Origin: Candidatus Planktophila versatilis
Lineage (GTDB): Bacteria > Actinomycetota > Actinomycetes > Nanopelagicales > Nanopelagicaceae
NCBI RefSeq assembly: GCF_002288265.1
Contig: NZ_CP016778.1
Span: 434,001 to 498,000, forward strand
DNA length: 64,000 bases
Direction: 5' to 3'
Each line of letters starts with the position of its first letter. Positions within the stretch are counted from its first letter, which is position 1. Shown piece after piece: positions 24,816 through 34,089 of this stretch. The notes under the pieces were generated by a model, which saw only the letters and a program-made list of their open reading frames with translations, was not told the DNA's origin and did not search any database. A program made the translations under genes and the position numbers.

Positions 24816-24863
24816 GGCGCGCTTACGCAGATGCGAAGCATTCGCTGGCTAACCTTTGCCACC

Positions 24864-26951
24864 GTGGCTGACGAATTGAACTTTACCCCTGAGGTGGATT
24901 CTAAGGATAGCTATACCGCTAAAGACCTCGCAGTCCTAGAAGGACTAGACGCAGTTCGCAAGCGCCCGGGTATGTATATCGGTTCAACCGATTCACGTGG
25001 ATTACAACATTGCCTCTGGGAAATTATTGATAACTCAGTTGATGAATCACTGGCGGGGCACTGTAAGAAAATTGAGATTAATCTTGAATCAGATGGTTCA
25101 GTTGAAGTACACGATGATGGCCGCGGAATTCCGGTTGATAAAGAACCCAAGACAGGTCTTACCGGTGTTGAAGTTGTCTTAACCAAGCTCCATGCTGGTG
25201 GAAAATTCGGTGGTGGCTCCTATGCCGCATCCGGTGGTCTCCACGGTGTGGGCGCATCTGTTGTCAACGCTTTGGCCGAGCGCCTTGATGCTGAAGTAGA
25301 TCGCAACGGCAAGATTTACTGGATGTCATTTAAGCGCGGTGTTGCTGGAATATTCGATGGTGATGGACCGAAAGCAGAGTTCACGCCGCAATCAGGTTTG
25401 CGCACCATTGGAAAAGTTTCGGCCAAGGTAACTGGCACCCGTATTAAGTGGTGGTCAGATCGCCAAATCTTTTTAAAGGATGCCGAGCTTGACCTCGATG
25501 ATGTCTATGCCAGAGCTCGTCAAACATCTTTTCTTGTGCCAGGGCTTTCTATTACTGTTAACGATAACCGTAAGAAAGAGAAGACCACCCAGACCTTCTT
25601 CCATAAGGGTGGCATCTCTGAGTACTGCGATTTCTTACAACCAGATAAGGCTGTTGGTGAAGTAATTCGTATTTACGGCAGCGGCCATTATCAAGAGACT
25701 GTGCCGGTACTAGATGACAAGGGCCATATGGTCTCAACCGATGTTGAGCGCGATATGGAAGTAGATATTGCAATGAAGTGGGGCGAGGGCTTTGACACAA
25801 CACTTCGCTCTTTTGTAAACATCATTGCCACCCCCAAGGGCGGCTCACACGTGCTTGGCTTTGAGCGCGCCATCACTAAGGCCTTTAATGAAGCGATGCG
25901 CAGCGCTGGCATTCTGAAGAAGAACGAGGCCGATGTCATTAAAGACGATGTCATGGAAGGTCTGACCGCAGTAGTCACAGTTCGTATGTCAGAGCCACAG
26001 TTTGAAGGTCAGACCAAGGAAGTTCTTGGAACCGCAGCTGCGACAAAGATTGTCTCCACCGTGGTGGCCGATAAGTTAAAGGAATTCTTCGCAACGACTC
26101 GTCGTATTGATAAGGCAAATGGCAAGTTGATCATGGAAAAGATTGCCGGTGCTTCTCGCACCCGTATTAGTGCTCGTGCCCATAAGGATCTGCAGCGCCG
26201 CAAGAACGCACTGGAATCATCATCTCTTCCAACAAAACTCTCTGATTGTCGCTCCGAAGATGTCACACGCACTGAGCTCTTTATCGTTGAGGGCGATTCC
26301 GCGTTGGGCACAACCAAAGCAGCCCGTAACTCTGAATTCCAAGCCATCTTGCCTATTCGCGGCAAGATTCTCAATGTGCAAAAAGCATCGCTTTCCCAGA
26401 TGCTCGATGATAAAGAGTGTGGCTCCATCATTCAGGTCATCGGTGCTGGCTCTGGCAAATCATTTGAGCTAGATGATGCCCGCTATGGCCGCATTATCTT
26501 GATGTCAGATGCTGACGTTGATGGTGCACATATTCGTTGCCTACTGCTGACTTTGATGTATCGCTACATGCGCCCGATGCTCGATGCTGGACGCGTCTTT
26601 GCCGCAATTCCGCCACTACACCGCATTGAAACAATGGGTGTTGGCGGCAAGAAGGGTGAATACATCTACACCTACTCAGATGATGAGATGAAGCGAATTA
26701 CGGCGGACTTAAAGAAGACTGGCAAGCGTTGGAAAGAGCCGATTCAGCGCTATAAAGGTCTGGGTGAGATGGATGCAGATCAGCTGCGTGAGACCACCAT
26801 GGATCCCGATGCCCGCACGCTGCGCAGAATTACTGTGCCGGATGCGGAGGCCGCAGAGAAGATGTTTGAGCTTTTGATGGGATCGGATGTGGCACCCCGG
26901 AAAGAATTTATTGCAACAGCTGAGATTGATCGCGAGCAGATTGACGCTTAG
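24864..26951 (+). CDS. parE: DNA topoisomerase IV subunit B (type IIA, ParE)
   Basis: A 695-residue ATPase subunit. The GHKL domain shows EIIDNSVDE, DDGRGIP and GGLHGVGASVVNAL. The transducer has QTKEVLG. The TOPRIM domain has EGDSALG and DADVDGAHIR, with EGDSALG (not EGDSAGG) as in actinobacterial ParE rather than GyrB. Its position beside hrdB and parC also matches the second gyrase-like pair of Streptomyces. The start is uncertain: TTG 24804, ATG 24831 and GTG 24864 are all in frame. I chose 24864 because TAACCT lies 8 nt upstream and the family sequence begins soon after. Works with ParC in chromosome decatenation. Confidence 0.92.
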   Translation: MADELNFTPEVDSKDSYTAKDLAVLEGLDAVRKRPGMYIGSTDSRGLQHCLWEIIDNSVDESLAGHCKKIEINLESDGSVEVHDDGRGIPVDKEPKTGLTGVEVVLTKLHAGGKFGGGSYAASGGLHGVGASVVNALAERLDAEVDRNGKIYWMSFKRGVAGIFDGDGPKAEFTPQSGLRTIGKVSAKVTGTRIKWWSDRQIFLKDAELDLDDVYARARQTSFLVPGLSITVNDNRKKEKTTQTFFHKGGISEYCDFLQPDKAVGEVIRIYGSGHYQETVPVLDDKGHMVSTDVERDMEVDIAMKWGEGFDTTLRSFVNIIATPKGGSHVLGFERAITKAFNEAMRSAGILKKNEADVIKDDVMEGLTAVVTVRMSEPQFEGQTKEVLGTAAATKIVSTVVADKLKEFFATTRRIDKANGKLIMEKIAGASRTRISARAHKDLQRRKNALESSSLPTKLSDCRSEDVTRTELFIVEGDSALGTTKAARNSEFQAILPIRGKILNVQKASLSQMLDDKECGSIIQVIGAGSGKSFELDDARYGRIILMSDADVDGAHIRCLLLTLMYRYMRPMLDAGRVFAAIPPLHRIETMGVGGKKGEYIYTYSDDEMKRITADLKKTGKRWKEPIQRYKGLGEMDADQLRETTMDPDARTLRRITVPDAEAAEKMFELLMGSDVAPRKEFIATAEIDREQIDA

Positions 26952-26962
26952 TTCTTAACACC

Positions 26963-26992
26963 GGGCCTGGGGTTCGATCCCCTCGCTACTCA
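26963..26992 (+). other. tRNA 3'-end-like fragment
   Basis: CTGGGGTTCGATCCCC followed by TCGCTACTCA looks like a T-arm plus the 3' half of an acceptor stem. The 5' two-thirds of a tRNA are absent, because parE coding sequence ends 12 nt before. It may be a remnant left by integration or rearrangement, or chance. No second copy occurs in the window. Confidence 0.35.
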
Positions 26993-27026
26993 CTTCGAGT
27001 TTAAGTAATTCCTCAAAAAATCGGTA

Positions 27027-28037
27027 CTACTTCTTCTTAAATCCCTTTGGACACTTCGTATTGGGTCCAGTAACTTTTTTGGTCAGTTTGCCTTTTACGC
27101 AGTTTATTGAAGTAGTTGGCTTACTGGTCGAACTCTTGTTAACTGCAACTTGCTGGGCCACAAATGCCTCTGCCTCTTTTAACAAATCAAGATGCTTAAA
27201 CACTGGTGAGAACCAGCCAAAGGAATCCGGAGTATTCTCCTTTGATTTTGAGTCGCCAGCACCACAGGCATAAACATTCGCGCCGGCCAGGCCCTGACCT
27301 AGATAAAGTAATTCGCCTTTGTATACGGTTGTTATTGGTCCACCTGAATCACCAGGGCAACCTTGAGGATTTGAAATAATCGTCTCACGTATTTCGGTTC
27401 GTTGGTTTCCTGTGATCCATGAAAAATATGAATCAGAGAGAGGGGCGAGATTCATTTTTGTGATTCTTGGAAGCTCGCTAGTCCTTTGGTTCGGATTATT
27501 CCAATCTTTCTTGCAAGGATTTTTCTCACCTGGAGCGCAACGGTCTCGATACTCACCGTATCCATGGAAATCTACCTCTGCTCGAGCGTTGACTAATTCA
27601 GCCTCAATTTCTGAAGTCAGCAGATTTGCTGGAGGAACGGTAACTAAATCTCTATCCAATACAAGAACAATGAAATCGTTCTCAGATTGCGTGAATTCTG
27701 CAACAAATGTTTTAATTACTTTTGCTCTACCTTCAGCATTTTTGGCTGAAGAGTTCGGTCCACCTACTGTGATAAACGGGGGTTCTTGCAAAATGCGATT
27801 ACCGTTGTTATCAAAACGGTAATGGGAATGTGCAGCGCTAAAGACAATACGTGGTGAATACAAGAATCCACTCCAACCAGCCATCAACCTAACTTCTGAG
27901 GCCCCATCCTGCCCAAAGATTGGTACCACTCTTGGATTATCGAGATTAACTGGCGCATTTAATCCGGCTTGAGAGACTGGCGTCGAAGAGAAAATCAACG
28001 CACTTATAGCCACAAGGGCGAGAGCAACTTTGCGCAT
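27027..28037 (-). CDS. Secreted trypsin-like serine protease
   Basis: A 336-residue exported S1-type protease. A signal peptide ends at SQA-G (residue 24). The catalytic His is in VFSAAHSH, the Asp in SENDFIVLVL and the Ser in GCPGDSGGP. Cysteines flanking the serine loop (PQGCPGD, VYACGAGD) would form the usual disulfide. After the protease fold there is a Ser/Thr spacer and a short tail, INCVKGKLTKK to KCPKGFKKK, which looks like a separate surface-attachment or recognition tag. The promoter is the clearest in the window: TTGACT (28070-28065), 16 bp, TACTTT (28048-28043), then only 5 nt to the ATG. Confidence 0.88.
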   Translation of the reverse strand: MRKVALALVAISALIFSSTPVSQAGLNAPVNLDNPRVVPIFGQDGASEVRLMAGWSGFLYSPRIVFSAAHSHYRFDNNGNRILQEPPFITVGGPNSSAKNAEGRAKVIKTFVAEFTQSENDFIVLVLDRDLVTVPPANLLTSEIEAELVNARAEVDFHGYGEYRDRCAPGEKNPCKKDWNNPNQRTSELPRITKMNLAPLSDSYFSWITGNQRTEIRETIISNPQGCPGDSGGPITTVYKGELLYLGQGLAGANVYACGAGDSKSKENTPDSFGWFSPVFKHLDLLKEAEAFVAQQVAVNKSSTSKPTTSINCVKGKLTKKVTGPNTKCPKGFKKK

Positions 28038-28070
28038 AACTCAAAGTACCAGCAAGTTTTTCGCAGTCAA
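28038..28070 (-). promoter_or_regulatory. Promoter of the secreted protease, leaderless type
   Basis: On the minus strand TTGACT, a 16-bp spacer and TACTTT are followed 5 nt later by the start codon at 28037. There is no room for a ribosome binding site, so this is the best in-window example tying the TANNNT-start pattern to a genuine -35 box. Confidence 0.65.
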
Positions 28071-28136
28071 GAGTATTGAAGTGCCCAAACTCTCGAGAGT
28101 CCCGCACAACCCACAATCGGCTGTAAATGGTGGTAT

Positions 28137-29735
28137 TTAATCAATACTGACTAAGTCGAAGTACTCCTCTTTCCAAATATCTTCATCGCCATCAGGTAAC
28201 AAAATCACTCTTTCCGGCTTGAGTGCCTGGACGGCGCCTTCATCGTGAGAAACCATGATGACTGCGCCTTGATATTCACCTAAAGCCCCCAAGATTTCTT
28301 CGCGGGAAGCTGGATCTAAGTTATTTGTTGGTTCATCAAGTAAAAGCACATTTGCGGCAGAGACGACCAGAGTGGCCAGGGCTAAACGAGTTCGCTCACC
28401 ACCAGAAAGTACATTGACTGGCTTATGAACATCATCGCCAACGAAGAGGAATGAACCAAGCACGTTACGAGCTTCTGGTTCACGTAAGTCATCTTTTGAG
28501 GACATCATGTTTTCCAGAATGGTTCGCTCGAAGTCGAGCATTTCATGTTCCTGGGCGTAGTAGCCGAGTTTGAGCCCGTGGCCATGTTCGACTTTGCCGG
28601 TATCAGATTCAAGTTGGTTGGCCAGGATTTTAAGTAGTGTGGTTTTGCCAGCGCCGTTGAGACCAAGGATCACAACGCGGGAGCCCTTATCAATAACACA
28701 AGATACATCGGTGAAGATTTCAAGTGAGCCATAGTTCTTTGATAACTCTTCACCTGACAGGGGAGTCTTGCCACATGGGGCAGGAGTTGGAAAGCGAAGT
28801 TTTGCCACCTTATCTTTGACCCGCACATCATCCAGAGATGATCGTAGTTTTTCAGCGCGACGTAACATGCCTTGAGCAGCAGTTGCCTTCGATGCTTTGG
28901 CGCGCATTCGCTCGCCTTGCTTTTGCAAGATTTCTGCTTTCTTTTCAGCGTTGGCGCGCTCTTTCTTGCGGCGATGTTCATCTTGTTCGCGCTGTAAAAG
29001 GTATTGCTTCCAACCTAAGTTATAGACATCGATGACATTTCTATTGCCATCGATGTAGAAGACTTTATTGACTACTGTTTCAATCAGGTTCACATCGTGG
29101 GAGATGATGACGAGGCCACCTGAGTAATTAACGAGGTAGTTTCGAAGCCAGATGATCGAATCAGCATCTAAGTGGTTAGTGGGCTCATCTAGGAGCAGTG
29201 TTTCAGCGCCCGAGAAGAGGATGCGAGCAAGTTCAATACGCCGGCGTTGACCACCGGAAAGAGTGTCGAGTTGATTGTTAAAGACTGCCTCGGAAACGCC
29301 AAGAGAGTGGGCAATTGCTTCGGCTTCAGCAGTTGCGGCATAACCGCCAGCTGCGCTGAATTCAGCATCTACTCGGGTGTAACGCTCTAGCGCCTTTTCT
29401 AGCTCTGCGCCTTCAGTAGTAGACATCTCGTGCTCTACTTGCGCCATACGTACAGCAATTTGGTCTAGATCGCGCGCAGATAAAATTCTGTCTAGCGCGG
29501 TTCCTTGATCTTCACCCGTGCGTGGATCTTGCGGCAGATAGCCAATTTTTCCGGTGCGCTGAACTCCGCCACCTGCAGGAAGGGTTTCACCTGCGAGGAC
29601 TTTTGCGAGAGTGGATTTACCAGCGCCATTACGCCCAACGAATCCGATTCGATCCCCATTGTTGATACGTACTGTGACTCCTGAGACCAAAAGGCGTGCA
29701 CCAGCACGGAGTTCAAGAGCGGTTGTTGCAATCAT
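28137..29735 (-). CDS. ABC-F family ATPase (ribosome-associated)
   Basis: A 532-residue protein with two ABC domains and no membrane segment. Walker A motifs are GRNGAGKST and GLNGAGKTT, signatures LSGGQRRR and LSGGERTR, Walker B motifs LLLDEPTNHLD and LLLDEPTNNLD. The highly charged linker (HRRKKERANAEKKAEILQKQ) is the P-site tRNA interaction motif of ABC-F proteins, which act on stalled or idle ribosomes. The frame is open to 29786, but ATG 29735 gives the family N-terminus (MIATTALELRAGARLL). It is divergent from the methyltransferase gene. Which ABC-F subtype it is, and whether it protects against antibiotics, cannot be told. Confidence 0.9.
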   Translation of the reverse strand: MIATTALELRAGARLLVSGVTVRINNGDRIGFVGRNGAGKSTLAKVLAGETLPAGGGVQRTGKIGYLPQDPRTGEDQGTALDRILSARDLDQIAVRMAQVEHEMSTTEGAELEKALERYTRVDAEFSAAGGYAATAEAEAIAHSLGVSEAVFNNQLDTLSGGQRRRIELARILFSGAETLLLDEPTNHLDADSIIWLRNYLVNYSGGLVIISHDVNLIETVVNKVFYIDGNRNVIDVYNLGWKQYLLQREQDEHRRKKERANAEKKAEILQKQGERMRAKASKATAAQGMLRRAEKLRSSLDDVRVKDKVAKLRFPTPAPCGKTPLSGEELSKNYGSLEIFTDVSCVIDKGSRVVILGLNGAGKTTLLKILANQLESDTGKVEHGHGLKLGYYAQEHEMLDFERTILENMMSSKDDLREPEARNVLGSFLFVGDDVHKPVNVLSGGERTRLALATLVVSAANVLLLDEPTNNLDPASREEILGALGEYQGAVIMVSHDEGAVQALKPERVILLPDGDEDIWKEEYFDLVSID

Positions 29736-29794
29736 TTGGGCGTATCTTCCCACAGTATTTACCTTGGCATTTCGCGCCCCGTACACTCAGAACC

Positions 29795-30553
29795 ATGTTT
29801 AACCTCACGCTCCTTGCACTCCTATTGATAGCCCTCGTATTTCTTGGATATCAGATTCGATTGAGCAGGAAACTGGGTGCCAAACTCAACCAACTCATTA
29901 AAAGTGAGAAAGAGCTGCGAAAGAGTGTGCGCGAAGTAAATATCACAGCCCGCGCCGATTATCGACAGAGTGAGTCCTATGCGCAGTTACTGAACTTGCT
30001 TGCACTCGATGCACCTATTCCGCCAACACGTGGCTGGGCAGCTTCTCCTGATGTGCTTCTTACCTTGGTGCACAGCGCGCGTAGTTCTGATGTTCGCACC
30101 ATTGTTGATTTAGGATCTGGCGTTTCAACGCTGGTGTTGGCAAAAGCGGCTCCGAAAGCCCGAGTAATTAGTATTGATAACTCACCAGAGTATGCAGCCA
30201 AGACGCAGCTATTACTTGATAGCCATGGAATTACCAATGTAGAAATACGTGTGGCACCACTTGCCCCACATGCATCAGGTAATAGTTGGTATGAGACTTC
30301 GGTATTTACTGACATCACCGAGATTGATCTGCTCTTTATCGATGGGCCACCAGCAACGGCTGATGGCCAAGCACGTCACCCAGCCTTTACCGAGCTACTC
30401 AAGAAACTCAGCGCTAAGGCGATAGTTGTTCTTGATGATGCTGGGCGCGATGGCGAGAAGGAGTTAGCGAATAAGTTTGCTGCTGGAATTTCGACACATA
30501 TGGTGGAATTTCTTGATCACGAAAAAGGTACAGCAGTAATCCGACCTAAGTAA
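29795..30553 (+). CDS. Membrane-anchored SAM-dependent methyltransferase
   Basis: A 252-residue protein. One hydrophobic helix (about residues 4-20, LTLLALLLIALVFLGY) and a charged helical stretch precede a class I methyltransferase domain. The SAM-binding motif is TIVDLGSGVSTLVLA, followed by VISIDNSPEY and LLFIDGPPAT. The arrangement resembles catechol-type O-methyltransferases. ATG 29795 has TACACT at 29782-29787 with a 7-nt spacer, so I discard the longer upstream frame. It ends 1 bp from the stop of the convergent parC. The substrate is unknown; the anchor suggests a lipid or envelope-linked acceptor. Confidence 0.8.
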   Translation: MFNLTLLALLLIALVFLGYQIRLSRKLGAKLNQLIKSEKELRKSVREVNITARADYRQSESYAQLLNLLALDAPIPPTRGWAASPDVLLTLVHSARSSDVRTIVDLGSGVSTLVLAKAAPKARVISIDNSPEYAAKTQLLLDSHGITNVEIRVAPLAPHASGNSWYETSVFTDITEIDLLFIDGPPATADGQARHPAFTELLKKLSAKAIVVLDDAGRDGEKELANKFAAGISTHMVEFLDHEKGTAVIRPK

Positions 30554-30554
30554 T

Positions 30555-32081
30555 TTACTCTTTGCCGATTCGGGTACGCCGTGGTGTGGCAAATGCCTTA
30601 CTTACCGCGGTGAGCTCATCCGAAACCTGCTTGCGGATTGCTTCTTCGCTCTTCAGTAAGGTAGCAAGGGCGGCAATGATCCCTTTGAGCTCTTTTGATT
30701 CAGTCTCAAGTTCGAGCTTGCTCATCTTGGTCAGCCGGCGAAGCGGCATATCTAGAATATAAGTGGCTTGTTCGTCGTTGAGTTTGAAACCTTTGATTAA
30801 CGCTTCTTTAGCAGCCGGGGCATCATCGCTGCCGCGGATAATCTTGATGACCTTATCGATATCGATAATTGCTTTGAGAAGTCCATCAACGAGTGAGAGT
30901 CGGTCTTCTGCCTTTGCTTTACGAAATTCGGAGCGGCGGCGCACAACTTCGATGCGGTGATCGATAAAGACCTGCAGCAGTTCCTTTAGGCCAAGTGTTT
31001 GTGGCTTGCCCTTGACCAGCGCTACCGCGTTGATCGCAAAAGCATCTTCCATCGGAGTGAGCTTGAAGAGCTTTTCTAGAACATCTTCTGGCTCAAAACC
31101 ATTCTTGAGTTCAATGACAACATTGGTGCCAGTCTGACCATCAGTAAGGTCGATGATGTCTGAAATTCCCTGAATCTTCTTCGCTTTAGCAAGGTCTGCG
31201 ATACGTTCCACAACTTTTTCAGGGCCGATGTTAAATGGCAACTCCTTGATAACAATTCCCATTTTGCGAGAAGTGACTTTAGAAATCTCGGTGGTTGCGC
31301 GCACTTTAAAGGAACCTTTGCCGGTGGCATAGGCTTCGCGAACACCTTCCAGGTCAACAATTTCACCACCGGTAGGAAAATCAGGTGCCGGCACATGCTT
31401 CATCAATTGATTCAGCGTTGCCTTGGGATTATCAATTAAGAACTTGGTAGCAGCGATTACTTCACCCAGGTTGTGGGGGGCCATATTTGTGGCCATACCT
31501 ACGGCAATTCCAGAACCACCGTTCACAAGCAGGTTAGGAAATGCGGCCGGCAGCACAAGTGGTTCTGCTAATTGACCGTCATAGTTTGGACCGAAATCAA
31601 CGGTGTTCTCATCTGCTTCGGCAACCATCGCCATCGCAGTGGGGGCAAGGCGTGCTTCGGTATAACGCATGGCAGCTGGGCCAGCATCGAGTGAGCCAAA
31701 GTTTCCGTGGCCGTCAATCAGTGGCAACTGCATAGAAAAAGATTGCGCCATACGAACAAGTGCGTCATAGATTGCTGAGTCACCGTGTGGGTGCAACTTA
31801 CCCATTACTTCACCGACAACACGCGCGCTCTTTACATGTCCGCGCTCAGGGCGAAGACCCATATCTGCCATCTGATGCAGGATGCGGCGATGTACTGGCT
31901 TTAAACCATCACGTGCATCAGGAAGTGCACGTGAGTAAATAACGGAATAGGCATATTCAAGAAATGATTCTGACATTTCGGATGAGACATCAATATCAAC
32001 GATCTTGCCTGGAAATTCGCCCGGCTTTGGTCCGGCTAGCTTTGCCGTCTTTTTGGGAGCTGCTTCCTTCTTCGTTGCCAT
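30555..32081 (-). CDS. parC: DNA topoisomerase IV subunit A (ParC) lacking the C-terminal beta-pinwheel
   Basis: A 508-residue cleavage-reunion subunit. It has the winged-helix domain with the active-site Tyr in AMRYTEARL, the conserved SRALPDARDGLKPVHRR and HPHGDSAIYD blocks, the tower (NNGSGIAVGMATN-like NGGSGIAVGMATN) and the coiled coil ending at about residue 495. The protein stops there with TPRRTRIGKE. The usual C-terminal domain of 300 or so residues is absent. It cannot be a simple frameshift, since the stop is followed after 1 bp by the end of the convergent methyltransferase gene. ATG 32081 gives the usual basic leader (MATKKEAAPKK). Partner: ParE at 24864. Confidence 0.92.
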   Translation of the reverse strand: MATKKEAAPKKTAKLAGPKPGEFPGKIVDIDVSSEMSESFLEYAYSVIYSRALPDARDGLKPVHRRILHQMADMGLRPERGHVKSARVVGEVMGKLHPHGDSAIYDALVRMAQSFSMQLPLIDGHGNFGSLDAGPAAMRYTEARLAPTAMAMVAEADENTVDFGPNYDGQLAEPLVLPAAFPNLLVNGGSGIAVGMATNMAPHNLGEVIAATKFLIDNPKATLNQLMKHVPAPDFPTGGEIVDLEGVREAYATGKGSFKVRATTEISKVTSRKMGIVIKELPFNIGPEKVVERIADLAKAKKIQGISDIIDLTDGQTGTNVVIELKNGFEPEDVLEKLFKLTPMEDAFAINAVALVKGKPQTLGLKELLQVFIDHRIEVVRRRSEFRKAKAEDRLSLVDGLLKAIIDIDKVIKIIRGSDDAPAAKEALIKGFKLNDEQATYILDMPLRRLTKMSKLELETESKELKGIIAALATLLKSEEAIRKQVSDELTAVSKAFATPRRTRIGKE

Positions 32082-32170
32082 GGCGCGTATTCTGCCAAGG
32101 CATTGTGCTAAATCTTGGTACCTACACGCCTTCGGAGGCCATGAGTTAGCACTCATGAGAAGATACCTCG

Positions 32171-33277
32171 GTGCACTTGTCGCAAATCATGCCATCAATC
32201 TTTTCTTCATTGGGGCTAGCAAGTGCAGCAGATTCAATCAGCGCCGGGCAATCTCCGTCAGGTCGTGAACTCCTCTTTCTCATCGATGGCTTTGGCGCAG
32301 ATGTATTAGCAAGGTATGCAACTGTGGCACCGACTCTTGCTTCACTTCTGGCCCATGCCACCGTGCAGACATCATTTCCCTCAACAACAGCAACGAGTCT
32401 GGCAACGCTGACTACAGGTGAAATGCCTGGCACCCACGGAATGCTCGGCTACACCGTGCAAGTTCCGCGCAGTGGGGGACGAATACTGAACACTCTTAAA
32501 TGGGATGAACGAGTTGACCCAGTTATTTGGCAGCCAGTTCCCACTCTCTTTGAACGAGGGATGGCAGCTGGAATTAGAACTACACACGTGGCAGCTAAGC
32601 GATATGAAAATTCTGGTTTTACCCGCGCTGTTTTTCGCGGGGCGCATTACAAAGGTGCCAATATCACCAGTGATTTATTAAAAGAGACAAATGATGCGCT
32701 GAAAGTGAGCCCATCATTTGTCTATCTCTATGTCAATGATCTTGACTCAGCCGGACACTCAGATGGCGTGGGCTCGGATAAATGGCTGGCTGCGCTCACA
32801 AGTATTGATCAACTAGTGGCGCTGCTCATTGAGCAAGTACCGCGCGGAACCAGAATTTGGGTCACTGCAGATCACGGAATGATTAACGTGGGTGAGAAAG
32901 TTGTGCTGGGACAAGACAATGAGTTACTGACTGATATTGCCGTCATTGCTGGCGAGCCTCGAGCTCGCCATTTATATTTGGGGCAGAAGGCTGATTCACC
33001 GCAGGCTTTGTCTGAAGTAATTAATAGATGGAGTGAGTTCTTTGGCGAAAAAGTAACGCTGCACTCTCGCGCAACCGCAATCGCATCAGGACTCTTTGGG
33101 GCAGAAGTTTCGCAAGCTGCGGCAGAGCGCGCAGGTGATGTGATTGCTATTGCTCAAGATGGCCTGGTCTTACTTGATCCGGAGCGGGCAGATAAAGAGG
33201 GTGAGATGGTGGGTCATCACGGTGGAGATTCCGTTGTTGAGAGTTCGGTGCCGCTTTTAGTAAGAGATGCGGACTAG
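32171..33277 (+). CDS. Alkaline-phosphatase-superfamily phosphodiesterase (PF01663 type)
   Basis: A metal-dependent phosphodiesterase/nucleotide pyrophosphatase of 368 residues from GTG 32171, or 362 from ATG 32189. The first metal site is LFLIDGFGADVL. The catalytic Thr lies in TSFPSTTATSLATLTTGE. Later metal ligands are in DLDSAGHSDG and VTADHGMINVG, and a final HHGGD completes the site. No signal peptide is obvious, so it is probably cytoplasmic. It is divergent from parC and converges with sepH, the stops overlapping by 4 bp. The substrate is unknown; nucleotides and phosphonates are the usual ones in this superfamily. Confidence 0.85.
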   Translation: MHLSQIMPSIFSSLGLASAADSISAGQSPSGRELLFLIDGFGADVLARYATVAPTLASLLAHATVQTSFPSTTATSLATLTTGEMPGTHGMLGYTVQVPRSGGRILNTLKWDERVDPVIWQPVPTLFERGMAAGIRTTHVAAKRYENSGFTRAVFRGAHYKGANITSDLLKETNDALKVSPSFVYLYVNDLDSAGHSDGVGSDKWLAALTSIDQLVALLIEQVPRGTRIWVTADHGMINVGEKVVLGQDNELLTDIAVIAGEPRARHLYLGQKADSPQALSEVINRWSEFFGEKVTLHSRATAIASGLFGAEVSQAAAERAGDVIAIAQDGLVLLDPERADKEGEMVGHHGGDSVVESSVPLLVRDAD

Positions 33278-34089
33278 TTCTCTTCTGGTTCATCTTGTGT
33301 TTTGTGACCAAACATAATTTCATCCCATGAAGGAACTTTTGCTCGAGCGGTAATTCCATCTTGGGAGTCCGCTGGTGTGGGAGTCTCACGAATGACGGCA
33401 AGACGAGGAGTTTCAATCTTCTCTACTGGAGCCTCCACCGGAAGTGTTTCAAGAATCTCGGCAATGCGTGAGGGATGTGTTGGTTCAGAGTGGATGATTC
33501 CAGATGAGACTGGTTGCGCTGGCGCATCTTCATCAATGAGCCAAGCACCATTAGCATCGCTGGCATCTAGTGCGCGGCGAGCTAAATCAAAGTTCCAGGT
33601 GGCAACACCATTGCCATCGCGATTTGGGTATGAGAGTTCGATATGCCAGGTGCTATCAGGCAGACGCCAGGTGTTCCAGGAAATCTGATCAATATCAACA
33701 CCACGTGGAGCAAGTTTGGCGATTGCAACATCGGCAAATGTCATTTCGATGCGGTGAACATCTTTGCGCATCACTAGTTCACGTGCGCGATCAAGGATGT
33801 ATTCGCGCTCTTGCATGATGGGACCAGAAAATCGTTCTACTTTTTCAAGAGTGAGGTGGCCTTCGCGAGCAACTTGTTCCATGCTCTCACCGGCACGTAG
33901 TCGGCGCTGAATCTCTTTTACCGACATCGTTTCGGTGGCATCGACACTCGGAACTGAGGTCAGCCGTTGTTGATTAACCGTTGCACGAAGTGTGTCGCTA
34001 ATACGAAGTGAGAACTCGCCTCCTTGGTTATCAACGAGTGATAGATGGCTACCATCGTCAGATTTGCCGGTAAGGCGAAGCTCGGTCAT
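33274..34089 (-). CDS. sepH: Septation protein SepH (DUF3071)
   Basis: A 271-residue actinobacterial cell-division protein that binds FtsZ and promotes ring assembly. It has the DUF3071 N-terminal domain: MTELRLTGKSDDG, FSLRISD, then a helix-turn-helix-like stretch (SVKEIQRRLRAGESMEQVAREGHL). A Pro/Glu-rich disordered region follows, with a conserved end motif VPSWDEIMFG. TATTCT at 34101-34096 with a 6-nt spacer before ATG 34089 shows a leaderless start. It is divergent from the inositol monophosphatase-type gene across 61 bp. Synteny with hrdB and parE/parC matches Streptomyces. Confidence 0.9.
   Translation of the reverse strand: MTELRLTGKSDDGSHLSLVDNQGGEFSLRISDTLRATVNQQRLTSVPSVDATETMSVKEIQRRLRAGESMEQVAREGHLTLEKVERFSGPIMQEREYILDRARELVMRKDVHRIEMTFADVAIAKLAPRGVDIDQISWNTWRLPDSTWHIELSYPNRDGNGVATWNFDLARRALDASDANGAWLIDEDAPAQPVSSGIIHSEPTHPSRIAEILETLPVEAPVEKIETPRLAVIRETPTPADSQDGITARAKVPSWDEIMFGHKTQDEPEEN

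Noticed and set aside
26952-27026. A complete tRNA gene
   Set aside because: Only a T-arm and part of an acceptor strand are present. The 5' part would have to lie in parE coding sequence and does not fold.
30555-32081. parC truncated by a frameshift or sequencing error
   Set aside because: The convergent methyltransferase gene ends 1 bp away and is intact, so there is no remnant of a C-terminal domain to restore.
24864-32081. Naming the pair gyrB and gyrA
   Set aside because: EGDSALG in the TOPRIM domain, the separation of the two genes and the hrdB/sepH neighbourhood match actinobacterial topoisomerase IV instead.
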